From assembly GCA_944326475.1 (NCBI GenBank), contig CALVEC010000001.1:62001-126000 (forward strand): DNA of 64,000 nt, given 5' to 3'. Both the position numbers and the translations under genes were made by a program. Below, one piece after another: positions 19,001-28,375 of this stretch (position 1 is its first letter; each line of letters starts with the position of its first letter). A model generated the notes under the pieces. That model made no database searches. It was not told where the DNA came from and worked only from the letters and a program-made list of their open reading frames with translations. Source of the DNA: Candidatus Gastranaerophilales bacterium. Lineage in GTDB: Bacteria; Cyanobacteriota; Vampirovibrionia; Gastranaerophilales; Gastranaerophilaceae.

Positions 19001-22000
19001 GCGGGCAATATTACACAGAATGCTGCTGACACCTTTATAAACGCAGGCGGAAACGTCAATCTCTCCTCTGAGTCCGGCAACATAGGCTCCAACTCACAGG
19101 CAATTATGGTTAACTCACCTAACGCCGTAAATGCCGCAATTGCCCAAAATTCAGAATCCGGCGGAAATATATACCTTGCGTCAGAGCAGGATTTATTCAA
19201 AACCGGAAATATCTCAGGATTTAAAACGGTTTCTGTCGACGGAAAAACACTTGAGACCACCGGAACAATCTCAGGCGGCGACGTACTTTTGACCGCTTTG
19301 AACACCTTGACACACGCCGGTACAACAACAGCCACGGGTTCTGTAATCGCAACCGGTGCCGATATTACAGCAAACGGTGCAATTTCAGGTAATAACGTTG
19401 AGTTGACAGCAACAAACGCGTTTACTAACGCAGGAACTATATCCGGAACGGAAAGCGTAGATATTTCCGGAAATTCAGTAGAAATCGGCGAAACAGTTAA
19501 TGGCGGCAACGTTTCCGTCACATCAGACACAAATATTAATGCAAATGCGCAGATATCCGGCAATAATATCACTTTAACCGCCGTCCAAAAAGTCAATAAT
19601 ACCGCTGCAATTACAGGTACTGGAACGGTAAAAGCCGACGCTGCAGACATTGATTTTGACGCCGCAGTAACAGGCAAAGATATAACTTTAATCGCAGATA
19701 ACACAATCACAAACTCCGCGGCAATCACAGGCTCGGGCACAGTCTCTGCGGAAGCTGCAAACATTACTCTGGACGCAGGCTTGACCGGAAATGACGTTGA
19801 CCTGACTGCAACCGGTACTCTCACAAACAACGCAGGAATTACAGGCACAAACTCGGTCAGCGCAACAGCTTCAAATATTCAGATTAATGAACTTATCTCA
19901 GGCGGCAAAGGCGGCGTAAGCCTTGACGCCGTAAATGACATAAAACAATCCTCAAGTCTTGACAAATCCGTTTCTTCTACTGGCGCAATTACACTTGAAG
20001 GAGCAAACATAGGTGAATCAACAAACCGTCTTGATATAAGCTCTCCGGAAGCTGTCAATGCTACAGCAACAACCGGTTCAGTCTACTTAAACGGTGCGGA
20101 TGAAAGTGTCACATTCGGTGAAATCACTGCGGCGCAAAATATTGATTTGTCTTCAAACGGCGATATTGTTATGAACAACGACCTTACAACCGACGGCGGA
20201 TATATAAGGGTCGAAAGCGGCAAAGGACTTTCAATTTCAAACAGCATGACCGCTTCCGGAGACGTTACTATAATTGCGCAAGAAACGATTAACCAGACCT
20301 CAGGAACGATTACCTCCACAGGCGGAGATGTTTCTGTATCAAATACAACCGGAAACATTACCCTGAACGCAATCGGTGCCGAGCTTGGCACGCTTAATGT
20401 TACAGCAAACGGCGGAAACATAAATATGAATGGCAACACAACCGCCGGCACAAGCATTTTGCTTGACTCAAAAACCGGAGATGTTACGATTGCGGCACTT
20501 ATGCAGGCAACAGCAGGAAACATAACAGTCAACGCGGGAAACAACATTTTGCAGGACGCTTCAACCGACGTGGGACTTAAAACAGACGGCACAATCACTC
20601 TCACAGCAGGAAACAGTGTAGGTTCCCAGGAAAGTAAACTCGATGTTCAAGCCGGCAACAGGGTTGACGTAACTGCAACGACCGGCTCTGTGAACATCAA
20701 CAGCGTAAATACAGACATTTCATTCGGTACAATAAGCGCAGGCACAAACATTGATATCTCATCGACAGGTGCCGACGCCGGAAATATTAGTTTTACAAAT
20801 GACTTGAATGCAAACGGCTACATAAATCTTGACAGCTCAAAAAATCTTGATATGTCAAAAAACATTACAGCGACAGGCGATATAACGCTGGCTGCAAACG
20901 ATGGAATTACACAGGGCGGACTTATCAACAGTACTCAAGACGGCGATATTTCCATCACCAACAAATCAACTGGCAATGTAACTCTGCAAAAAGTTACAGC
21001 AAACTCGGGCAGTATTACCGTTAACAACAATGCAGAAGGCGGAAAAGTCCAGCTTACTGACGTTCTAAATGCCGGAGGAGCAGGAAACATTTCAATCACT
21101 GCACAGAGCGATATTACCCAAACTACATCGACGGATACTCTGGTTGCGGGCGGCAATGTTTCTCTGGTCTCTGAGTCCGGAAACATTGGAACCGGCACTA
21201 ACAATATACTCATTTCATCGGGCGGAGCCGTATCAGCAGCAATAAATACCGAAGCTGAAAACGGCGGAAATATTTATATTGCCTCAAACAGTACCCCTCT
21301 TACAACCGGAGTGATAAAAGGCTATCAAAATGTTGTTCTCAATTCAAAGGGCGGAGACTTCACGGCAGGAGACTCGATTTCAGGAAATATAATAGACATT
21401 GATTCAACCGGCAGCATAATTTTAGACGGAGCAATAAACGCAGATTCTTCCGTAGACATTGATTCTGCAGCTTCCGCCGCAATAAATGCAGACATAACAG
21501 CAGGAACAACTGTAGATATAAACGCTTTAAACGGCGGTATCACGCAAATTGCCGACACTGCAATAACAGGCGGAAACAGCGTAAATATAACTGCAGAAGG
21601 CGGAAATATTTCAATGCTCGGAGCCGTAAACAGTACATCAGGCGGAGTTTCAATTTTAAATAACTCAACCGGTTCAGGTGCAATGACAGTTCACGATGTA
21701 TCTGCCGCAGAAAATATAAATATCGAAAACAAGGCAGACGGACTGCTTTCGCTTACAGGAACAATTGATAATGCAAAAGAGTTAACAGTTACAGCCTCAA
21801 ACACAGGTGCAAACACCGGTATCACAACTGCCGGAACTATTAACAACAGAGGAAATGTTACAATAAACAACTCCGGACAGTTAGGTTCAAATATTGGCGG
21901 TAAAATCAACAATAACCTGGTAAACGATGCAGATGGCGAATCAAGCTCAGTCACGGTAAATAACAGGGGCGGTGCGCTAAATGTTGGCGCTCACGTTGTA

Positions 22001-25000
22001 AACGGAACGGTCAGAGGTTCTCAAAACCGTGTTGTGTTTGAAAACTGGGGACCCGGCGGTTTGCATTTCCTTCCGGACAGTGTAATTGACAATCACGGAG
22101 TTTTGAGGTTTGTAAACCACGCCGGCGACATGACCCTCTATGGCACGTTGATTAACAGATTTGAGTCAGATTCTGAATTTACCAGTGATACAGCAGTTGA
22201 AGACCCTGATGCAGACGTTGTAATAGGAATGAAGCTTGAAAACTGGGGCAATGTCATAGATTACTCCAGCAACGGACAGGGTAGTTTGATTGTTGATGAA
22301 AACGCATCACTCTCGAATTTCAGCGTCGAAGTTGACGGCGTAGTGCATACCGGTATTATAAACCTCACAAACTCCGGTGATTCCGGCGAAGCGAGCGGCG
22401 GTATCATTATAGACGGCACAATCAACAACGGTATGGTAAGCGACGGAACGCTTGTTGACAACGACGGAAACGTTCTTTCCGAGGGTGAAATTGCCGCAGG
22501 CGGCGTTATTAATATTATAAACGAAGGTACAGGCGTTTCCGGCAGCGGAAATACAGACGATTTTGGCATAAGAATCAGCGAAACGGCAAAAATTAACAAC
22601 TACGCTGAAATGAATATAGAAAACAAATCAGGAAACGGTTCAATAACTATTGCCGGAAGCCTTGGCGGGGACAAAGGTCCGATACTACAGGGCGGAACTC
22701 CTGCGCCCGTTCCCGGACTAAATATTAAAAATAACGCTGCATCAGGCGGTATAACCTTCAAAAATACCGCATCAGGCGACCTTAAAGGAATGGATTTGAA
22801 TCTGACAAATTCAGGCTCCGGCGGTATAACGGCAGAACAAGGCGCCAATGTAAATAATAATGCAAACTTAAATATAACCAACACCGGAGGCACAACGACT
22901 ATTGCAGGCACTCTCTCCGGCGGCACAACGACAGTAAATGCTGCAGATACAGGTATAAACATATCAGGCAGCCTGGGCGCAGTCAACAAATTAACAGTAA
23001 ATACGGCTAACTCAACCGCTCAAATAACAGGCTCACTGGATGGCAGTGAGGTCGATTTAGACGCAAATACCGTAAACCTTGGAGCACAAAGTTCAATAAC
23101 CGGTACCACTTCTGTAGATATTGACTCTGCAGGAGCAGTTACTGCGGCTGGAGCAGTTAACGGCGGAAACGTAAATATCAGTGCCGGCGGTCTTGCCGAT
23201 ATAACAGGCTCTGTTGAAGGCGGACAGGTTGCAATAAGCGGAAACGGTGTAAATGTAAACAACATTACCGGAACTACTTCCGTTGCTATCGATTCTGACG
23301 CAGCAGCCAACATAACCGGCGCAATTCAGGGAGGCAGCGTAGATATTGATGCAGAAGGTCTTGCAGACATTAAAGGCGCAATCTCCGGAACGGATATTTC
23401 AATTGATGCAAGCGGAATAAATATAGCAAACACAGGCTCCCTGACCGGAACGGGCACAGTTGACCTTAACTCGCTGACTGCAGCTATCGCAGCACAAGGC
23501 GCCATATCCGGTGCAAATGTTTACATTGACGGTCAAGGCGTTACTTTAGGCAATGTCACTTCACAAAACGCACTTACAATAAATTCATACACTGAAAAAA
23601 CAACTTTAAACGGCACAATAGACACAGGAAACGTTGTTATTGACGCAGTCGGAGTTGAACTTGCGCAGGGCGGCAGCATTACAGCAGACGGTACACTTGA
23701 TATTAACTCAAACGGCGCGCTTGTTGACCTTAAAGGTGACATCTCGGGTGCAGACGTGACCGTAGACGGTACCGGAATAAATGCGGCGAATATCACCGGA
23801 ACAACCTCCGTGGCTCTTACCTCCGGCGCTGATACAACTGTCAAAGGAAATATTCAGGGCGGAAGCGTTAACATTGATTCAACCGGAAAAACCGGCGTAA
23901 CAGGCAGTATTTCAGGCACCACAGTTGTCCTGAACGGAAACGGAGTTTCGACAGGTGCAATAACCGGTACAACTTCGGTTAATGTAACATCAAAAGCAGA
24001 AACAACAGTAAGCGGCAATATTCAGGGCGGAAGCGTTAACGTCGATTCAACCGGTAACACATCTGTATCAGGCAAGGTTTCCGGCACGGATATAACCCTG
24101 AAAGGCGACGGTCTAACGCTGGGCGGTGATATAACAGGCGAAAAAGCTGTTATACTCGACACAAAAGGCAAAGACTTGTCCGTAAGTCAAAAAATTACCG
24201 GAAATTCAGTTTCAATAAATGCAGGCGCACTAACCGTTCCCGGCTCTGTCATATCGGAAACAATACTCGGCATTAACACAAACGGCGCTGCAATGACCGT
24301 TTCAGGAACTGTTTCGGGTGTAAATACAACTCTTGATATTAACGGATTGAATGTAACCGGCACAGGCAGCGTGCTCGGAACAACACTTTTAGACATAAAT
24401 TCTTCGGGAGCACTTGTAAAAACAGAGGCAGGAACAAATCTGATAGGCGGACAAATAGACATAGACTCGCTTGGCGCTCAAATTGGCGGTTCAGTTTCCG
24501 GAACGCAATTAACATTCAATACTAACAACCAATCGACTGATATTACAGGCTCTATACTGGGAGACGATGTCACATTTAACACAAACGGTCTGACACTTTC
24601 GCAAGACGGAACTATCTCCGGCACAAATTCTGTGGATATAAATTCAACAGGCGCGCTTGTTGACATCTCAGGCGAAGTTTCAGGCGGAAATATTGACATA
24701 GATGGTGCAGGTGTAAATACAGGACTCATAAATGCAACCGGCGCAGTCACGGTAAACGCCGGAAACTCAGCCGCAAATCTTAACAATAAAGTAACGGGTA
24801 CTGATGTAACAGTTACGGGTACCGGAGTCAATACACAAGAAATCGACGCATCCGGCAATGTTGATATAAATGCAAATGCAGGTGCCGCAACTACCGGCGG
24901 AAAAATTGACGCAGCGAATGTTAATATTGCCGCTACAGGTGTAACTGCCGCTGAGATAACAGCAACAGGCACTGTCAGTATAAACGCAGGCACCGGCTCT

Positions 25001-28000
25001 GCTGACCTTAACGGGGCAGTATCCGGCACAGATATTACAGTTGATGCATCAGGCGTAAGTACAGCCGGTACAATAACTGCAACAGGCGACATTGACATAA
25101 ATTCAGCAAACGGGCTTGTTGACATAGGTTCTGCCGTCTCCGGCGCTAATATTGCTGTTGACGGACTGGGTGTCAACGTAAAAGACACGATTACAGGCAC
25201 GGGAGCAGTTGATATTAACTCCGAAAATGCACTTGTCGATATAGATGCAGCTATTTCCGGCGCAGATGTTTCAATAGACGGAAAAGGTATTGAGCTTGGA
25301 GCAGATATTTCAGGCAATAACAGCCTTTTACTTGATACACACGGAGAGCTTCTGGATATAACCCACACTGTCTCCGGCGGCAACATCACAATAAATTCAA
25401 ACGGCTTAAATATTAAAAATACAGTAACCGGCACAGGAAATGTCGATATAAATTCAGGAACCGGGCTGGTGGACATAGGCTCGGCTATTTCAGGTGCCGG
25501 CATAAGTATAGACGGACTTGGGGTTAACGTAAAAGACACTGTAACAGGTACAGGCAGTGTTGATATAAATTCAGAAAATGCACTCGTTGATGTTGACGCG
25601 GCAATTACCGGCGAAAATGTTGCTATAGACGGATTGGGACTGGCTATTGACGCCCAAATTCAGGCAACAGGCTCTCAGGATGGTTCGGGCATTTTAAATC
25701 TCAATGCCCACGGTCAAAACGCTGGGGTAAACGCCAATCTTACTGGCCGCGAGGTTACGCTTAATGCAAACGGCGTTCAGCTTGCACAAACTGCCGCGAT
25801 TGCGGGCAGCAGCCTTGTTGACATTAATGCCGGCTCCGCTGAATCCGTATTTAACGGAACTGTCTCTGGCGGAGATGTTAAAATAAGCGGAAACATGGAT
25901 ATTTACGGTAATGTCGACGGCACAGGCACTGTAAATGTATCCGGATTGAAAAACTTAGGTGCAAATATAACAGGCGGCGGCAAAGTTACGGTTGAATCTG
26001 ACAATTTAAACATGGCAGAAAATACTAAAATAGCTTCCGATTCCGACACAAAAATCACAAATACCGGCGCATTAACAATGAATAACGGGACTTCTGTAAG
26101 CGGAAGCAGTGTAAATCTTTCAACGGGCAGTCTTAACACAACTGAAACATCGTCAATTACCGCCGCAAACGGGTTAACATTAAGTGCAACCGGTGACATC
26201 TCACATTACGGCACTATTTCCGGAGCAAATGTTGAAGTCAGCGGTGCAAACATTGATGTCAAAGAAAATGCAGACATAACAGGCACAGGAACCACAAGAG
26301 TCAGCGGAAGCAACAGTCTGAATATTGACGGCGTTATCAAAGGCTCTGACGTAACCGCAACAGCGGGTGATGGCGGAATTACTCTTGCGCACAACAGAAG
26401 TGACGGAAACATCGTTGCAGACGATGATTTAGCCATATCGACAACAGGAAACATAACAAACGGCTCTGTTAACGGAGTGTCCGCGATAGAAAATTCCGTT
26501 GCACTTGCAGCAGGCGGAGATATTACAATAGAAGGAGCTGCTGTAGGAGTGCTCGACTCTACACTATCCGGCATAAAGCAGAACGGTTTTGTACTCGACA
26601 ATACCAAAAACGCAATACATATCAGCACAAATGGAAATGTTGAAGCTAATGTATCCGGTGATTTGAACATAAGAAATTACGGCGAAAACTTTAATATTAC
26701 AGACTTAAATGCTCAAAATGCGATAATTTATGCCGTTAACGGTTCGATTACCGCTGAAAATGTTGAAGCAAACGACCTTTACCTGCTTGCAAATTCCCAA
26801 GATGCTGACATTACAATAAATCAGCTTACTGCAGGCGGTACAGTAACAGGCGAAGCAAACAGAAATATAAGTCTCAACAGCACATCTGACCTGAATATTG
26901 ACTCATTGTATGCAAAAACAGGTTCAATCGGCATTGTGTCAGACGGCAACACTGCTATAAACGAGATTGCCGCACCGGAAGATATTTCAATCACTGTAAA
27001 TGACGAAAAACTCAGCATAACAAACCTCGGGCGGGTTGAAAGAGATACCTCCACCATTCCAAAAACTGTCTCTCTTACTGTAAAAGACCAGAACAGAGGT
27101 GTTTCAAATCCAAACAGCAAACTCGATATTCTAAATGCTTACGTAAGAAATAAGGTCAACTTGCGTGCTGATACAATAACAGCACAGGTTTACGACAATG
27201 TTACGGGTCAAAAACGCCCCAATGCTACAGGATTCCATAATGCAAATCAAAACGGCGAAAAACTTGTCTTTGATGTACAGGGTGCTAACTACGAACAGCC
27301 CGAGACAGAAGGTTCGCTGAACCCGAACTATGTCTACGACCCCGAAGATAAACGTGCACTTGATGTAAATATAACTATCGGCGATTCTGTAGGAGATGCT
27401 GTCTATGGCACTCATTTCAACAAGCTATATGCGGATTACTCATACATTGATGCGGTAAACGAAGCAGACCCGAGAGCATATGCGGATTTAGTCTTTGACA
27501 GTATCATCACTGGTGAACACGCTGTATTTAAAAACAACAAATTCAGAATTGAAACAATAAACACCGATACACCGCACAATTTTGGACAAGATATTCACTA
27601 CCGCGGCGAAGCACCAGAAGAAATACTCAACACTAAAGTTTCATACAATTTAGATATGAACGACAGATTTGATGTTGGTCCGATACCTGAACCGGAACCT
27701 GAACCAGGACCAGACCCGGGACCCGGTCCCGACCCCGGACCTGATCCCGAGCCGGAACCGACGCCTGACCCGGGACCGATTGACCCTGACAATCCGCCGC
27801 CATCAAATCCGGAACAAGGCGGAGGCAAGGTCTATAACCCGCACAGGCATGAACACAATATATTCAACGAAAGCGGAAGAATGACGACAACCGTTGATAA
27901 ACGCAATCTTGCAATTGCGCACGGCGATGAACTTTCCGGCTTACAATGGACAATAAAAGACACAGAGGGTGAAGTGCTCGGCTCCTCAAACACGCCCTCA

Positions 28001-28255
28001 AAACAGGTCATTCTTGCTGTTAAAAATCTGTCAAAAGAAGGTATGACCGTTAGTTTGAATGAAACAATAACAAAAGACCGCGAGGTGCTTGTGGACTTTA
28101 AGTACGACTATGTACCGTTTACGGCGTCGGGTGTGGTCGAGATTGCAAACAAAAACAGTGCGTTTATAAGATTTAAGAATGCGCAAGACCCGGCATGCGA
28201 GAAAATGATTGACTACATTAAAGCCAAAAAGAAGACCACGGCTGAAAATCTCTAA
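13058..28255 (+). CDS. Giant filamentous haemagglutinin/LktA-like adhesin (TpsA type) with C-terminal PilZ-like domain
   Basis: A 5065-residue exported protein. Residues 1-34 look like an extended signal peptide (second Met at 12, hydrophobic core ASVLVVLLL, cleavage after AIA). Residues ~35-290 are a two-partner-secretion domain with VVFVSPMGIFVGETGIMNVG in place of the usual NPNGI motif. About 300-2950 are beta-helix repeats, including at least four copies of a ~100-residue unit beginning FGxIxA. About 2955-3240 is less repetitive. About 3240-4300 has 30-60-residue SGT/TGT repeats. A proline-rich segment (about 4873-4923) precedes a ~140-residue end with a PilZ-like pattern VKNLSKEGMTV near 4988. 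There is no beta-barrel, so a separate TpsB pore is needed; none is in the window. Likely a surface adhesin, and possibly phase- or maturation-controlled. Confidence 0.92.
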   Translation: MRNLEYKTFGGMIKRITASVLVVLLLNFETAIADITPNTGNFNTNTNVSTDGNMTNITGGYINGDTGFHHFTQFDIAEGHIVNQIFGNANRFVNLVDNRVLINGIFNAIKNGQINGDVVFVSPMGIFVGETGIMNVGSLQTIAPTQQAYQTLINEGQAGSLVWSSDRFNGLELNRADDYEGTQISGKIFARNGITIRDGKQLTIDTRNEADIVSGFNDNGFAKTSGIAFADGDVINLSGVEFDRDEIINEHGVVDAQYMDKSQTGSINIYAQNVSPNRRAGGLIQSTGDINIRGVDLGGRFEIASKIDAEGNVNIGNEFGSGDSTSSSNAYVDNIIIHDDISSRKNVNIKSTLVVEQKEDSTITALNNSTGTPTGDIAIETRSTTLGGSLNAGNGISLVTDVKQGENSQITTQGGSGGGDIVIVGNADLQKVHNENGDISITGISSVVLNDTISSGSENSTINLAVSASNGSITQSGDFTGITTPGAVNVRLESGATFGSASQAIKTEVGKNISISGPDVGYAGDVYLHGVGSDLNLGEIVGTSAFTVTADKALNINGDIDDISGNLTITAADGITQAEKTAISLFEDADKPGNISITNTTSGDVSLQGMTAEAGTITISNTADGGSVSLNSDVFSSGAVNVSSAGSIALTDGAIETDAGVSFNAGGSITQGTNTGIEAGTSVSMTAGENITQETGAEIIAGTTTDLNATGTLNTQNIDSQGNITLSGESIAINELISTESGSITATATNGSITQTIADKALDAGTDITLSAANGDIGEADNALQLNSGGTVTMTGNNITVDSPGANVSFGTITANGDVKLSTTAPVPANMTVGNITGANSLNINSAGSLTMNNTADNLVQNNIDITAADGITQNTGSSLTSANGEINITNTTSGDASLQKITAQNGAVTIANSGGKVIVNNTISANPDYDLKVTAKGDISQTNSGINGFTGGNIYLESTEGAIGSKDNYITFERGEGKDLYATALNNENGSVFLRALDGDLELDGSKIKFSKDIGLASDYSVILTGDLTTPNGGIYIDSGEQFTLEHNLQANTVVDIKTSGGFTQGENANITAGEISIANAETGDIILNSLIANTGNITVANTATDTGNVNFNKAVTAAGDISVSAQNDVLQNNESAILTAGNNMTLTSITGNIGADGNAMRVNANGKVNISANGSGDGKGNAWLTSADKNLTLGTASATNNLNITTTGTNASIITDGAIAAGNINLDSAKDVTIGNTVTSTGNTTITSVSATTINGAVTSGGTTNIDANTVTVGNTGSIASTGKAEIISDTDVNINGTVTTDADAFISGNNITVGAAVTAATGAVLESVSDIVFNNLLNVTGGNATVTAGGNISQSADLAKAIQTSGTLALTAGDAIGSEATPFKIAASDVVSAAATSGSVDIAGVEGDITFGLITAGTDIRLSSNTGKLTLADELKAQNGLISVTSAKDLALEKNITAKNDINITAAEGISHTDGTIASSSGSVYVTNTTSGDVTVKNISGSSINVTNSAAEADVTLTGTLNANTASGNVTVNSQRDIKQSGDSIAIVGQTATLNAVNGSIGAKPPTGGSIKVNVDTVNATAANGNINIDSPDHDLSLGTITAAGDIDIKTSGSSGDLTVNNEMTGNSIVLASADDLILNNKLTSNTSMNLSAVNNIVSPLMNTIFLIAGTDLSLSTNTGNIGSETGAIGFQAGGNVSASIAQDSENGGNIYLFTDGQDFNAGKIQGYKTVSLDSRSGSLVLNDAVSGADLILKAANNVTFNALVSATNSVSTTAAGVIKQNADLDKAITAGGNIALTGTSVGETDNALDFSSGGKVDVTATTGAINVNSVDADVTFGTVSAATDIKLGSSVGTNGGKITLSNDLTANNGTITIDSAKDLELSKNITASGKVTLNSNGGINQSGGLVSSTGSDVEVGNTAGSVALNNVSGVNISVNSTAANGAVSVGGLNATENISVSSGQNTIITNVLNGQDITISAAGNITQNAADTFINAGGNVNLSSESGNIGSNSQAIMVNSPNAVNAAIAQNSESGGNIYLASEQDLFKTGNISGFKTVSVDGKTLETTGTISGGDVLLTALNTLTHAGTTTATGSVIATGADITANGAISGNNVELTATNAFTNAGTISGTESVDISGNSVEIGETVNGGNVSVTSDTNINANAQISGNNITLTAVQKVNNTAAITGTGTVKADAADIDFDAAVTGKDITLIADNTITNSAAITGSGTVSAEAANITLDAGLTGNDVDLTATGTLTNNAGITGTNSVSATASNIQINELISGGKGGVSLDAVNDIKQSSSLDKSVSSTGAITLEGANIGESTNRLDISSPEAVNATATTGSVYLNGADESVTFGEITAAQNIDLSSNGDIVMNNDLTTDGGYIRVESGKGLSISNSMTASGDVTIIAQETINQTSGTITSTGGDVSVSNTTGNITLNAIGAELGTLNVTANGGNINMNGNTTAGTSILLDSKTGDVTIAALMQATAGNITVNAGNNILQDASTDVGLKTDGTITLTAGNSVGSQESKLDVQAGNRVDVTATTGSVNINSVNTDISFGTISAGTNIDISSTGADAGNISFTNDLNANGYINLDSSKNLDMSKNITATGDITLAANDGITQGGLINSTQDGDISITNKSTGNVTLQKVTANSGSITVNNNAEGGKVQLTDVLNAGGAGNISITAQSDITQTTSTDTLVAGGNVSLVSESGNIGTGTNNILISSGGAVSAAINTEAENGGNIYIASNSTPLTTGVIKGYQNVVLNSKGGDFTAGDSISGNIIDIDSTGSIILDGAINADSSVDIDSAASAAINADITAGTTVDINALNGGITQIADTAITGGNSVNITAEGGNISMLGAVNSTSGGVSILNNSTGSGAMTVHDVSAAENINIENKADGLLSLTGTIDNAKELTVTASNTGANTGITTAGTINNRGNVTINNSGQLGSNIGGKINNNLVNDADGESSSVTVNNRGGALNVGAHVVNGTVRGSQNRVVFENWGPGGLHFLPDSVIDNHGVLRFVNHAGDMTLYGTLINRFESDSEFTSDTAVEDPDADVVIGMKLENWGNVIDYSSNGQGSLIVDENASLSNFSVEVDGVVHTGIINLTNSGDSGEASGGIIIDGTINNGMVSDGTLVDNDGNVLSEGEIAAGGVINIINEGTGVSGSGNTDDFGIRISETAKINNYAEMNIENKSGNGSITIAGSLGGDKGPILQGGTPAPVPGLNIKNNAASGGITFKNTASGDLKGMDLNLTNSGSGGITAEQGANVNNNANLNITNTGGTTTIAGTLSGGTTTVNAADTGINISGSLGAVNKLTVNTANSTAQITGSLDGSEVDLDANTVNLGAQSSITGTTSVDIDSAGAVTAAGAVNGGNVNISAGGLADITGSVEGGQVAISGNGVNVNNITGTTSVAIDSDAAANITGAIQGGSVDIDAEGLADIKGAISGTDISIDASGINIANTGSLTGTGTVDLNSLTAAIAAQGAISGANVYIDGQGVTLGNVTSQNALTINSYTEKTTLNGTIDTGNVVIDAVGVELAQGGSITADGTLDINSNGALVDLKGDISGADVTVDGTGINAANITGTTSVALTSGADTTVKGNIQGGSVNIDSTGKTGVTGSISGTTVVLNGNGVSTGAITGTTSVNVTSKAETTVSGNIQGGSVNVDSTGNTSVSGKVSGTDITLKGDGLTLGGDITGEKAVILDTKGKDLSVSQKITGNSVSINAGALTVPGSVISETILGINTNGAAMTVSGTVSGVNTTLDINGLNVTGTGSVLGTTLLDINSSGALVKTEAGTNLIGGQIDIDSLGAQIGGSVSGTQLTFNTNNQSTDITGSILGDDVTFNTNGLTLSQDGTISGTNSVDINSTGALVDISGEVSGGNIDIDGAGVNTGLINATGAVTVNAGNSAANLNNKVTGTDVTVTGTGVNTQEIDASGNVDINANAGAATTGGKIDAANVNIAATGVTAAEITATGTVSINAGTGSADLNGAVSGTDITVDASGVSTAGTITATGDIDINSANGLVDIGSAVSGANIAVDGLGVNVKDTITGTGAVDINSENALVDIDAAISGADVSIDGKGIELGADISGNNSLLLDTHGELLDITHTVSGGNITINSNGLNIKNTVTGTGNVDINSGTGLVDIGSAISGAGISIDGLGVNVKDTVTGTGSVDINSENALVDVDAAITGENVAIDGLGLAIDAQIQATGSQDGSGILNLNAHGQNAGVNANLTGREVTLNANGVQLAQTAAIAGSSLVDINAGSAESVFNGTVSGGDVKISGNMDIYGNVDGTGTVNVSGLKNLGANITGGGKVTVESDNLNMAENTKIASDSDTKITNTGALTMNNGTSVSGSSVNLSTGSLNTTETSSITAANGLTLSATGDISHYGTISGANVEVSGANIDVKENADITGTGTTRVSGSNSLNIDGVIKGSDVTATAGDGGITLAHNRSDGNIVADDDLAISTTGNITNGSVNGVSAIENSVALAAGGDITIEGAAVGVLDSTLSGIKQNGFVLDNTKNAIHISTNGNVEANVSGDLNIRNYGENFNITDLNAQNAIIYAVNGSITAENVEANDLYLLANSQDADITINQLTAGGTVTGEANRNISLNSTSDLNIDSLYAKTGSIGIVSDGNTAINEIAAPEDISITVNDEKLSITNLGRVERDTSTIPKTVSLTVKDQNRGVSNPNSKLDILNAYVRNKVNLRADTITAQVYDNVTGQKRPNATGFHNANQNGEKLVFDVQGANYEQPETEGSLNPNYVYDPEDKRALDVNITIGDSVGDAVYGTHFNKLYADYSYIDAVNEADPRAYADLVFDSIITGEHAVFKNNKFRIETINTDTPHNFGQDIHYRGEAPEEILNTKVSYNLDMNDRFDVGPIPEPEPEPGPDPGPGPDPGPDPEPEPTPDPGPIDPDNPPPSNPEQGGGKVYNPHRHEHNIFNESGRMTTTVDKRNLAIAHGDELSGLQWTIKDTEGEVLGSSNTPSKQVILAVKNLSKEGMTVSLNETITKDREVLVDFKYDYVPFTASGVVEIANKNSAFIRFKNAQDPACEKMIDYIKAKKKTTAENL
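23820..24060 (+). repeat. 168-base tandem duplication inside the adhesin gene
   Basis: TATTCAGGGCGGAAGCGTTA occurs at 23851 and again at 24019, 168 bases (56 codons) later, each followed by a nearly identical ATTGATTCAACCGG / GTCGATTCAACCGG. The unusually high DNA identity compared with neighbouring repeats points to recent duplication or gene conversion. Confidence 0.7.
25090..25610 (+). repeat. 351-base (117-codon) repeat inside the adhesin gene
   Basis: The protein segment GLVDIGSA(V/I)SGA, followed by VDGLGVNVKDT or IDGLGVNVKDT and then ITGTGAVDINSENALVD or VTGTGSVDINSENALVD, is encoded at about 25112 and again at about 25463. DNA identity is lower than protein identity. Confidence 0.65.
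27675..27826 (+). repeat. Proline-rich (PEPEP/PDPGP) linker in the adhesin
   Basis: About 50 residues of alternating Pro with Glu, Asp or Gly, encoded by degenerate short tandem repeats of CC(T/C/G)GA(A/C)-type codons. It separates the beta-helix from the C-terminal domain. Confidence 0.85.
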
Positions 28256-28274
28256 AAATCATTAATGCGGGACG

Positions 28275-28299
28275 CATACTGCAGCCTGCAGGCAGTATG
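28275..28299 (+). terminator. Stem-loop after the adhesin gene
   Basis: CATACTGC (28275-28282) pairs perfectly with GCAGTATG (28292-28299) across a nine-base loop. Only a weak A/T-rich stretch follows, so termination is plausible rather than certain. Confidence 0.4.
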
Positions 28300-28306
28300 A
28301 AAAGAT

Positions 28307-28335
28307 TTGATTATAAAAATTGTTTGTACTAAAAT
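28307..28335 (+). promoter_or_regulatory. Promoter of aspS
   Basis: TTGATT (28307-28312), 17-base spacer, TAAAAT (28330-28335). A leader of about 35 bases carries AGGGG just before the start codon. Confidence 0.55.
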
Positions 28336-28375
28336 TATTTACGCATAATGCTTTAGACGAAAATCAGGGGAAAGA

